64,000 nt of DNA from assembly GCA_038380435.1 (NCBI GenBank), contig JAWZYU010000011.1, positions 87,210,501 through 87,274,500 on the forward strand. The letters run 5' to 3'. Positions 10,701-20,768 of the stretch are shown one piece after another; within the stretch, counting starts at the first letter, position 1; each line of letters begins with the position of its first letter. This stretch comes from Ryuthela nishihirai. Taxonomy: Eukaryota > Arthropoda > Arachnida > Araneae > Heptathelidae. The notes beneath the pieces were generated by a model. The model did no database searches. It worked only from the letters and a program-made list of their open reading frames with translations, and was not told the DNA's origin. The position numbers and the translations under genes were made by a program.

Positions 10701-11450
10701 ACCTGGTGAATATCTGACTTTCGTTTTCAAAGAGAATTCGGTTCATCGTTTGATGACCTTATCACCATCTGAAAGCGAAAAATAACAGACGATACAGAAA
10801 ATGAGAAAATCAATATTTCATTAGTACCTATCAAACGAACCCAAAGAGAATATTTCTTTTATGTCTGGAAACAAAACCCGTGACTGGTGCCTCTCCATCC
10901 TCCATTGATGAAGGGGGAAGAGGTGCTCTTAATGGCAAACCTTTAAAGATCACACTCTAATGCAAAAGATTTTCAATCTCTTTCATAAATAGATCGTTTA
11001 CAAGATTCTCTTAAAGGCTTGCATTTTCCACCTTTGGGGTCCTCCAGTGGTGGAATTCAAAACTATTGAAAGAATCGGCAAATGCGAATCCTAATATTTA
11101 ATTAATATTTATCCAACACAAAAAGAATTTTCCGTTTATCTCTTGGAAAAAAATTTAAAAAATTGGATGTCAGCCGACGACAACGTGAGAAAAGTATTTT
11201 TTTAAAACGTTCTAAAAAACGGGAAAGGGATGAGAGAGTTTAAATTTACTTTGCACACATTTAAACTACAGTACATGTCCTTAATTTAAATCACTTTTCC
11301 AACCTGTAATTCTCTATGGTATTATCAGTCTACTAATTTGGGTCTAACAAAGAGGAGAAGAGTTAAAACTTTAAATTCCTTCCCTTATTACTGAATACTC
11401 TCATGTCACGTCATTTTCAATCCAAAATGGTAAAAATCTCTCTTCCTTAC
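10701..11450. other. No feature recognised in this intron stretch
   Basis: Unique-looking AT-rich sequence between the minisatellite and the chitinase exon. I searched the minus strand for another GH18 exon here and found none. Confidence 0.5.
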
Positions 11451-11575
11451 TTTGACAAAGTGGGCACATCAAATCCTTTATCGATGTATTGCTGGCCAGC
11501 AGGGACTGCCATCGTCAATAGCAGGCGGGATTTTCCTCTTGGCACAGATTCCGAGTCAAAAGCCTCTCGAAGCTC
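11451..11575 (-). CDS. Chitinase exon: RLLLTMAVPAG segment
   Basis: 125 bp. The acceptor is TTTTCTGCAG and the donor GTCAAA|GTAAGG. It reads ELREAFDSESVPRGKS, RLLLTMAVPAGQQYIDKGF, DVPTLSK and ends in phase 2. This is the beta-5 region following the catalytic exon in GH18 enzymes; joined to the previous exon it gives YADLVK-ELREAF as expected for the family. No further exon (for example one carrying MTYD) was recognised between here and the left window edge, so at least 11.4 kb of the next intron is present or the remaining exons are outside the window. Confidence 0.9.
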
Positions 11576-11689
11576 CTGCAGAAAATAAAAAAAAAAGTAT
11601 TAAAGCCAATTATTGCAAAAAAAGAAAAGAATGGGACTTCACGAAAGAATACTTCAGACTGTAGGGATTGGTCTTTTAGCACCTATCCT

Positions 11690-12374
11690 TTGAATTTCTT
11701 CACACCTGCCCTCTTAACAGTAATCCCATGAGCTCCTTTTCACCTATACGTGAGTCCCTTTCAATATCCTTTTAACTCTGAGTCCACTTCCCTATCCTTC
11801 CTAACATTTGTTCTCTGAGTCCCATTAAAATATGTCTCCTAACAGTTGTCTTCCTAGTCCGTTTCAATATGCTTCTTAAAAGTTGTCCTCCGAGTACGTT
11901 CAATATGCTTCTTAACCATTGTTCTCAGAGTCCCTTTCAATATGCCTCTTAACAGTTGTCCTTAGGGTCCCTTTCAACATGTCTCGTAACAGTTATTCTC
12001 CGAGTTTCTTTAAATATGCCTCCTACCAATTGTCCTCCGAGTCCATTTCAATATGCCTCTTAAAAGTTTTCCTCCCAGTCCGTTTCAATACGACTCTTAA
12101 ATGTCCTCCAAGTACAGTCGCTCAAAAAAGTATCCGAACGCTATGGTTGCATACAAAATTCAAAAAAAATATCTGGCAACAATTTTTATAGAAATTAATG
12201 ATCTGGCAACCTTCGTGTACTGTACACGAAGATTGCCAGATTCCTTTTAATATATGCCTTTAAACAGTTGTTCTCTAAGTGCCTTTCAATGTGCCTTTTA
12301 ACAGTTGTCCTTAGAGTCCGTTTCAATAGGCCTCTTAAAGGTTTTCATCCGAGTACCGTTCAATATGCTTCTTT
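11690..12374. repeat. Diverged monomeric minisatellite, about 37-39 bp unit
   Basis: Recurring phrases GAGTCCCTTTCAATATGCC and TCTTAACAGTTGTCCTCCGA occur with a spacing of about 38 bp and considerable divergence. This is the same sequence type from which the adjacent 64-bp array is built, in an older, more diverged state. A Tc1-like MITE (12113-12242) has landed within it. Confidence 0.8.
12113..12242. mobile_element. Tc1-like foldback MITE, copy 3 (right arm short)
   Basis: Starts TACAGTCGCTCAAAAAAG with the full left arm to CTTCGTGTAC. It then turns back at GTACTGTAC and keeps only GAAGATTGCCAGA of the right arm. It is inserted into the diverged minisatellite. Confidence 0.85.
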
Positions 12375-15300
12375 TAACCACTGTCTTCAGAGTCTCTTTC
12401 AATAGGCCTCTTAACAGTTGTCCTCTGAATTTCTTTCAATATGCTTCTTAACCACTGTCTTCAGAGTCTCTTTCAATAGGCCTCTTAACAGTTGTCCTCT
12501 GAATTTCTTTCTTAACCACTGTCTTCAGAGTCTCTTTCAATAGGCCTCTTAACAGTTGTCCTCTGAATTTCTTTCTTAACCACTGTCTTCAGAGTCTCTT
12601 TCAATAGGCCTCTTAACAGTTGTCCTCTGAATTTCTTTCAATATGCTTCTTAACCACTGTCTTCAGAGTCTCCTTCAATAGGCCTCTTAACAGTTGTCCT
12701 CTGAATTTCTTTCTTAACCACTGTCTTCAGAGTCTCTTTCAATAGGCCTCTTAACAGTTGTCCTCTGAATTTCTTTCTTAACCACTGTCTTCAGAGTCTC
12801 CTTCAATAGGCCTCTTAACAGTTGTCCTCTGAATTTCTTTCTTAACCACTGTCTTCAGAGTCTCTTTCAATAGGCCTCTTAACAGTTGTCCTCTGAATTT
12901 CTTTCTTACCACTGTCTTCAGAGTCTCTTTCAATAGGCCTCTTAACAGTTGTCCTCTGAATTTCTTTCTTAACCACTGTCTTCAGAGTCTCTTTCAATAG
13001 GCCTCTTAACAGTTGTCCTCTGAATTTCTTTCTTAACCACTGTCTTCAGAGTCTCTTTCAATAGGCCTCTTAACAGTTGTCCTCTGAATTTCTTTCTTAA
13101 CCACTGTCTTCAGAGTCTCCTTCAATAGGCCTCTTAACAGTTGTCCTCTGAATTTCTTTCTTAACCACTGTCTTCAGAATCTCTTTCAATAGGCCTCTTA
13201 ACAGTTGTCCTCTGAATTTCTTTCTTAACCACTGTCTTCAGAGTCTCTTTCAATAGGCCTCTTAACAGTTGTCCTCTGAATTTCTTTCTTAACCACTGTC
13301 TTCAGAGTCTCTTTCAATAGGCCTCTTAACAGTTGTCCTCTGAATTTCTTTCTTAACCACTGTCTTCAGAGTCTCTTTCAATAGGCCTCTTAACAGTTGT
13401 CCTCTGAATTTCTTTCTTAACCACTGTCTTCAGAGTCTCCTTCAATAGGCCTCTTAACAGTTGTCCTCTGAATTTCTTTCTTAACCACTGTCTTCAGAGT
13501 CTCCTTCAATAGGCCTCTTAACAGTTGTCCTCTGAATTTCTTTCTTAACCACTGTCTTCAGAGTCTCTTTCAATAGGCCTCTTAACAGTTGTCCTCTGAA
13601 TTTCTTTCTTAACCACTGTCTTCAGAGTCTCCTTCAATAGGCCTCTTAACAGTTGTCCTCTGAATTTCTTTCTTAACCACTGTCTTCAGAATCTCTTTCA
13701 ATAGGCCTCTTAACAGTTGTCCTCTGAATTTCTTTCTTAACCACTGTCTTCAGAGTCTCTTTCAATAGGCCTCTTAACAGTTGTCCTCTGAATTTCTTTC
13801 TTAACCACTGTCTTCAGAGTCTCTTTCAATAGGCCTCTTAACAGTTGTCCTCTGAATTTCTTTCTTAACCACTGTCTTCAGAATCTCTTTCAATAGGCCT
13901 CTTAACAGTTGTCCTCTGAATTTCTTTCTTAACCACTGTCTTCAGAGTCTCTTTCAATAGGCCTCTTAACAGTTGTCCTCTGAATTTCTTTCTTAACCAC
14001 TGCCTTCAGAGTCTCTTTCAATAGGCCTCTTAACAGTTGTCCTCTGAATTTCTTTCTTAACCACTGTCTTCAGAGTCTCCTTCAATAGGCCTCTTAACAG
14101 TTGTCCTCTGAATTTCTTTCTTAACCACTGTCTTCAGAGTCTCCTTCAATAGGCCTCTTAACAGTTGTCCTCTGAATTTCTTTCTTAACCACTGTCTTCA
14201 GAGTCTCTTTCAATAGGCCTCTTAACAGTTGTCCTCTGAATTTCTTTCTTAACCACTGTCTTCAGAGTCTCCTTCAATAGGCCTCTTAACAGTTGTCCTC
14301 TGAATTTCTTTCTTAACCACTGTCTTCAGAATCTCTTTCAATAGGCCTCTTAACAGTTGTCCTCTGAATTTCTTTCTTAACCACTGTCTTCAGAGTCTCT
14401 TTCAATAGGCCTCTTAACAGTTGTCCTCTGAATTTCTTTCTTAACCACTGTCTTCAGAGTCTCTTTCAATAGGCCTCTTAACAGTTGTCCTCTGAATTTC
14501 TTTCTTAACCACTGTCTTCAGAATCTCTTTCAATAGGCCTCTTAACAGTTGTCCTCTGAATTTCTTTCTTAACCACTGTCTTCAGAGTCTCTTTCAATAG
14601 GCCTCTTAACAGTTGTCCTCTGAATTTCTTTCTTAACCACTGTCTTCAGAGTCTCTTTCAATAGGCCTCTTAACAGTTGTCCTCTGAATTTCTTTCTTAA
14701 CCACTGTCTTCAGAGTCTCTTTCAATAGGCCTCTTAACAGTTGTCCTCTGAATTTCTTTCTTAACCACTGTCTTCAGAGTCTCCTTCAATAGGCCTCTTA
14801 ACAGTTGTCCTCTGAATTTCTTTCTTAACCACTGTCTTCAGAATCTCTTTCAATAGGCCTCTTAACAGTTGTCCTCTGAATTTCTTTCTTAACCACTGTC
14901 TTCAGAGTCTCTTTCAATAGGCCTCTTAACAGTTGTCCTCTGAATTTCTTTCTTAACCACTGTCTTCAGAGTCTCTTTCAATAGGCCTCTTAACAGTTGT
15001 CCTCTGAATTTCTTTCTTAACCACTGTCTTCAGAATCTCTTTCAATAGGCCTCTTAACAGTTGTCCTCTGAATTTCTTTCTTAACCACTGTCTTCAGAGT
15101 CTCTTTCAATAGGCCTCTTAACAGTTGTCCTCTGAATTTCTTTCTTAACCACTGTCTTCAGAGTCTCTTTCAATAGGCCTCTTAACAGTTGTCCTCTGAA
15201 TTTCTTTCTTAACCACTGTCTTCAGAGTCTCTTTCAATAGGCCTCTTAACAGTTGTCCTCTGAATTTCTTTCTTAACCACTGTCTTCAGAATCTCTTTCA

Positions 15301-15715
15301 ATAGGCCTCTTAACAGTTGTCCTCTGAATTTCTTTCTTAACCACTGTCTTCAGAGTCTCTTTCAATAGGCCTCTTAACAGTTGTCCTCTGAATTTCTTTC
15401 TTAACCACTGTCTTCAGAGTCTCTTTCAATAGGCCTCTTAACAGTTGTCCTCTGAATTTCTTTCTTAACCACTGTCTTCAGAGTCTCTTTCAATAGGCCT
15501 CTTAACAGTTGTCCTCTGAATTTCTTTCTTAACCACTGTCTTCAGAGTCTCTTTCAATAGGCCTCTTAACAGTTGTCCTCTGAATTTCTTTCTTAACCAC
15601 TGTCTTCAGAGTCTCTTTCAATAGGCCTCTTAACAGTTGTCCTCTGAATTTCTTTCTTAACCACTGTCTTCAGAGTCTCTTTCAATAGGCCCCTTAACAG
15701 TTGTCCTCCGACTCC
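12375..15715. repeat. Large minisatellite: about 53 units, mostly 64 bp, with higher-order repeats
   Basis: The 64-bp unit runs CTTAACCACTGTCTTCAGAG, TCTCTTTCAATAGGCCTCTT, AACAGTTGTCCTCTGAATTT, CTTT. Each 64-bp unit is a fusion of two diverged 38-bp monomers: two early units still contain CAATATGCTT-like sequence and are 77 bp, and the others have lost 13 bp there. Three variants at one site (AGTCTCTT, AGTCTCCTT, AATCTCTT) mark the units. Their order repeats exactly with a ten-unit (640-bp) period between about 13430 and 14715, with a further partial copy to about 15180. The array is 3.3 kb inside the 8.1-kb intron between chitinase exons 19636 and 11451. The unit length is not a multiple of three and no long frame crosses it. 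Confidence 0.95.
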
Positions 15716-16019
15716 CTTTCCACCTACTGTTAACACGCGCAGTAACTGACAAGAATGGCATTTGCTCCCCTCTATATTTCACAGATAAAGGACGTAGGAT
15801 ACTCCTGGATATTGATGCTTGAATGGAACATAGGATTTTGGGCTGACAAGAATATTTAAAAATAGGATTATTTAAATATATTTAAAAGCTTTAATCTTAG
15901 AAATTTGTCGATTCTCTTAATCGGAGTGATTCGTTGGAGCATTTGGGTTGGGCGGCACTTTTGCGTACACAATGGGGTCATCGTCCAAGTGACAATTGAT
16001 CTCTATGTTGCGATCTTGT
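15716..16019. other. No feature recognised
   Basis: Short unique stretch between the minisatellite and the GC-rich island. Confidence 0.5.
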
Positions 16020-16600
16020 GCAACCACGGCAATTCCCGGTTCCGCCTGACAGCACTACCTGGTTTAAGAAAAGCCATGACTATCTAGAGCCGGGGGCAAG
16101 GAATACGCCCTATAGGCGCACCTCAACCCCGGCCTCACATGGCAGCAGTCCTATAGAAGGAAAGCTAACCACCGGAAGAAACCTAACCTTAATCTATTCC
16201 CCGGTTTGCAAATGTGCAAGGATATAAAGATCCAAGCTCGATCGGCACCCGGGTGGAGACTCTTAGTAAGACCCAGACTTTTTGGACGGCTCGTGCCTAC
16301 TAGGCAGGAGGAACCTTTCGACCGAGCCGTCGAACTGACCACCCAAGGTCCCTGAAAGGTGAGGTCTCCGACGCCGTCACCACCCGACCGGCAATCAAGC
16401 CGGCCAGCAGCGTCTTCAACCTCGGTTGGCCTTGGCCATGTCCAACCGGCGCCCAACCCGGTAGGCACAACCTTCAGCCGGGTTGCTGGGCCCTAGGCCC
16501 CCCCACCACGACAAGGTGGTCCCCTATCGGGGGGGAACCGTCCAAGTGACAAGGGCCCCAAGCTCTGAGGGTTGGTTAGGGAGAGGGGCCCGCTGCACAC
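16020..16600 (-). mobile_element. GC-rich island resembling a LINE 5' UTR
   Basis: About 580 bp of distinctly GC-rich sequence in AT-rich intron. It holds two adjacent stem-loops on the + strand: CCACCACGACAAGGTGG (16503-16519) and CCCCTATCGGGG. The first closely matches CCACCACGAGAAGGCGG at 32370-32386, in the 5' UTR of the RTE-like copy 3, and both would be in the same (minus) orientation. I infer a solo or truncated 5' region of a LINE from a related but different family. No coding domain was recognised. Confidence 0.4.
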
Positions 16601-17210
16601 CTGTTAGGAAACAAATGGAAGTCTCTGGTAAAGGCCGCCCAGCGTTTCTTTAATATGCACAGGACATCACTCTCTGCACACGGAAACAAGGCTTGACGTC
16701 CCATTCGACGGACGGCTACCTTTCCAATCCCAGCAGAGCCCCTTTTCTCCCAGAGGGAAGGTTTGGGGGGGGGGTTGCTAAATAAGTTGAAAATCAGCAT
16801 CTTTCTCTTCCTCTGATAGATATAATTCATACTTTGTTGCTTTGCACTGAAAGACAAAAACTCTTGAAAATAATTCACATTTTCAAGATTTTTTGTTGCA
16901 CTGGTGACAAACGAAATTGATGCTCCATATTGCAAAAGAGACATTTGTTATTCTCTGTTCTAAGTTGCTGTTTACAAGCAAGTTTTCAGTAAACTTTGAA
17001 TTTTAGCATTTTCAATGCATGCATTGTGTTCATAAATGAAAGTAATTTTCATTTTAAAGCTCATATTTCACTAACTATTATTAAAGATCCTTCGAAGTGT
17101 ATTTTTCTGGTGTAACTGTACAGAAATTTGTTTCAATAATTCCACTCTGCGCAATTTTCTTTCATCGGAGTCTGCAGAAAGATTTCAGAAGGAGATCATT
17201 TGTTTCCCTA

Positions 17211-17287
17211 TTAAAAAGTTGAAATTGAAATAGCGAAAAGGAGATCATTTGTTTCCCTATTAAAAAGTTGAAATTGAAATAGCGAAA
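17211..17287. repeat. Short tandem duplication, about 60 bp
   Basis: The sequence containing GGAGATCATTTGTTTCCCTA, then TTAAAAAGTTGAAATTGAAA TAGCGAAAA, is present twice in direct succession (from about 17190), nearly identical. It is a recent local duplication. Confidence 0.8.
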
Positions 17288-17569
17288 ATTGTATTTTATT
17301 GCGTACCTTAGCATTGAAGATACAGTTGACAAGTTTAAAATATTTGTTAGGCTCTTGATTCCCCCCCCCCTCTCCTAATCGCGCATCGATTTTTAATACC
17401 GAAGTATACCATTTGAGAACTGCTACACCTTCATTGGGGGTCAGATTTTTCCTCCCCCTAAGAATCTGCACGCTTTCCTAATAACCGTTGTCGTGTACTT
17501 CTCTTTCCCTTACTCCTGTTATGAACTTCGGGATCCTTGTGACCTCGTTATTTAACCCGCTCTGCAAAA

Positions 17570-17766
17570 TGGTGTCCACAGAACGTTTCAGACCAAAAAG
17601 ATTAAAATATTAAGAATGAATAAAAAAATTGAATATCATTTCTTTTTGAAAAAAAAAAACTTAGACGTTTAAAAATATCTAGAAATAAGGCGTTCAACAT
17701 TTTTTTTTCAAAAATTCTTAATATTTAATTTTTGGTTTTTGTTCTGAAGCGCACAGCGGATGCCGT
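17570..17766. mobile_element. Candidate diverged foldback MITE
   Basis: The ends read GGTGTCCACAGAACGTTTCA and, on the other strand, GGCATCCGCTGTGCGCTTCA. Both are followed by ACCAAAAA-like sequence and a TTAATATT-type segment, so the arms pair imperfectly over about 60-70 bp. No target-site duplication could be fixed. It resembles an old terminal-inverted-repeat element with no coding capacity. Confidence 0.4.
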
Positions 17767-19635
17767 TTTTTAAGAGTGAAAGCAGGCGACGGGCCACTTT
17801 CTATAAATGGAGGCAAGTCGTGGGTCAGAACATTCGATGCATTTCTATTGATTAAACGGCATTGAAAAAGCACGAATTAACAGTGCAGCTTCGTCTTCAG
17901 GTTTTTCCCTTTAGGAATAAACAGAGAGGAATTGAATGTTAGTTCTCAATCAATCGAGAACATAAATATCATTTGCATTCACTCGGCTGGTCCTCAGTTG
18001 CACCCTTCCTCATTCCAGGACATAAAAAAAAATTCCATTCTATTGCTTAAATGGAGCTAATAAGGGTAGACGATTGGTTTCGAACAGTTTTTTAAATTAT
18101 CTCAAGAGCTGAATAGTTTTTTTGGTCTGAAATGTCCTCCACTGTTTCTTTAATTTGCTCTTTTATTGGCCTAATATAAAAAGTCTATTCTGTTGTGGCA
18201 GGTAATTCTTTAAATTTTATATTATTTTCAGTTTTAAAAAAAATATGCATTTATATATATGAAATTTTCTTAAACTGATATTTCTTTTTGAATCCGTCTT
18301 CTTGTGAGCATATGTCCCATTTCATCTGAATATTTAATCGTTTGATAATTTATATTTATAAATTAAGGCAGTAAGTTAGAAATGTTATTATAATCTGTCG
18401 TTTAAGTTAAACGAATTGGTTGTTGAAGGAAATCAGTTTCACACCTGTACGAATTTTAACTTGGGGGAGTGGCTTCGACCCCCAACAACCTTTAATTGAT
18501 CACAGTCCAACAGATAGAATTACAAATCGCTTGGCTGTAAATGAATCAAAAGGAAATAGCCTTAGGAGTGATTCCGACCTGCCCTTATCGAGTCTGTGGT
18601 TTCTAGCCAAGCAGCAAATTGGTTAGCTCAAGAGCCGATATTTATGAAAAAAAAATCATCGGATTCTAGATTTTTAAGATTTTTTTAGGTGATAGTTTTT
18701 CATAACTTCTTATTTTAAATTTGAAAATTAGGAAATGCCGATTCATTGTTTCGTTTCAACACAATGCAGATGATATTCCCCGGAGCAAGAATGGCCAATG
18801 ATAGAGTTGCTCGTGCGGCGTGACGGTCACGAGCGTCATTGCTCAACTGAAGTGAAAAATGAAATTCGCCCGTTCAGAGGAGAGGTGGGCGCATTTCGCT
18901 TCGCCACTGAGTGCAGATGGCGATCGCGATCCTGTTGCTCTGTCATTCAAGTGGAGATTTCAAGGGATGTCGACCACCGAGAGCAAAAGCACGAATCCGC
19001 TTCTCGAGAAAAACAACAGGGGAATAGTAAACGAGGTGACCGTGGACATACAAGATGCAAGGACATACAAGAATATAAGCCGAGAAGAAGATGCCGAGGA
19101 TATACAAGAATATAAGATGGGGGAATTTCGGGACAAGAGAAGCCATGTTCATATTGTAGACGACAAACGCAGAGGGAGAACGATGTGGAAAGAGCCTGGG
19201 TTCGAATCCTTGCAAAGACGAGACAGTCTGCTAATAATAAACACATCGGATGAATTCCACAGAGATTTCTAGCAGCAGTCTAATGAAAGTCTTGTATTTC
19301 GTTATCTTGTTGCAAGTTTTGTTTGAACCCAATGCACAAATGTGAAAGTGTGGTCAACAGATCGAAACACATTCAAGGAATATTGATTAAAAATAAGTTA
19401 CGAAAGAAACAGCTAATATTAAAGCGCAACAGCAGGCAGATCCCAAGAGCCTCGGAACCAGGAGAAGTTCGGGAATATAAATAATAGCCCATTTGTTCAG
19501 AACAAAAAAAAAGTCGGGAACGTGAATGTGTCAAACTTCACACATTCCTATCTAATAAACATTTTTGCAGACAATTTAACAGAAATGTTTTTGTTCCTAA
19601 ATCGAGTAAGAAAAGATATTAAAATGAGCGGTAAC
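17767..19635. other. Intron sequence, nothing supported
   Basis: No gene or clear repeat. A B-box-like GGTTCGAATCC at 19199-19209 has no A box at the right distance, so it is not called as a SINE or tRNA. Confidence 0.5.
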
Positions 19636-19804
19636 CTTGACGAGGTCAGCATATCCCTCCTTGTCCTCGTCTTGACCTCCGTCTCTGAAGCCTGGATACT
19701 CCCAGTCAAGGTCAAGCCCATCGAAGCCGTGCTGGCGGAGAAACCTCAGCGCTCCGCGGATGAATTTCTTCCTGTTATCGGAAGACTCCACCATCTTGGT
19801 AAAT
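19636..19804 (-). CDS. Chitinase exon: catalytic DGLDLDWE motif
   Basis: 169 bp. The acceptor is ATATTTTACAG (AG at 19806-19805) and the donor GTCAAG|GTTACC. One leading base completes Arg, then FTKMVESSDNRKKFIRGAL, RFLRQHGFDGLDLDWEYP, GFRDGGQDEDKEGYADLVK. The DxxDxDxE catalytic motif is complete, with Glu as proton donor, so the enzyme is not one of the inactive chitinase-like proteins as far as this exon shows. The GFRDGG stretch after WEYP resembles the first domain of group III chitinases. The exon ends in phase 0 and matches the phase of the next exon. Confidence 0.92.
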
Positions 19805-20768
19805 CTGTAAAATATCAGAAGCATCATTAGAGCTGAAATGCATTGCAATCATTAGTCTGCTCTCAGGAATTTATTGCAACAAATGCAGGATTCAGACTGC
19901 AAGAACTTAATTCTTAAAAAGATATTTTGATATGAAACTTGGGACAGGACCACTCATCACAAATTCAAGGGTCACGTGAATTCAAAGGTCCGTTGAAGGT
20001 TGAGACACAAATGCATTCGTACTCAAGTGGGTGGAAAGCATCAATCACGATTGATGAGGGGGGGGGGATTTCATTAAGCACAGAAGGAAGTAGTACCCTT
20101 AAAAGTTTGTAAAAGAGACTTGATCAGAAGCAGTGCGCTTGTGATTAAGTGTTGTGTCTATCACTTAAATGATTAGGTCAACAATTTTCAACTATTGATT
20201 AAAATATTCTCAACAGCTTGTTAAAAGAGTAATAATATATTTAAAAGTATATTTTTACTGCACATTTCAATTTCATGTTCCTTGTAATAAAAAAAAAACT
20301 CATTTTAAAAGTCTTTCCTAATACAAGGTTTATCAATATAATACAAATGCGTGCTATGATGAAGAAATTCACAATTTTAGAATTTCATTGAAACTCAAAA
20401 TGTGCACCGCATGTTGCTCGGCAGACATCGAGACTAGTGTTGAAACCTGGTTTTTAAAATTTCCCAAAAAACCGAATATCGAAAACAAAAAATCGTTTTT
20501 TTTATTGATTTTTTTTATTTGACAACAGTAATGTTTCATTTTTTATAAATGATTTTTATAGAACAAGAGAGAGAAGGAGAAAGAAAAAAAATGAAAAATG
20601 AACACATTTCAAGGCCATTCTAAATAGCAAACGAACGCACATATGAAAATTTTTCCGTTCCAATTATATATACGTATATGTAGAGAGAGAGTGAGAGAAT
20701 GAAGGCCTGCGTGAACAAGTTATCATTTTATGAAATAGATTGCAATGGTAATAGTTTTATATTCTAAA

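Noticed and set aside
12375..15715. Possible CRISPR-like array (regular 64-bp period)
   Set aside because: The entire unit is conserved; there are no variable spacers, and the context is a eukaryotic intron. It is a minisatellite.
19199..19209. B-box-like GGTTCGAATCC suggesting a tRNA or SINE
   Set aside because: No A box at the right distance and no cloverleaf could be drawn.
18798..19272. Overlapping 100-137 codon frames on both strands
   Set aside because: There are no recognisable motifs, frames compete on both strands, and none shows splice signals in the chitinase orientation.
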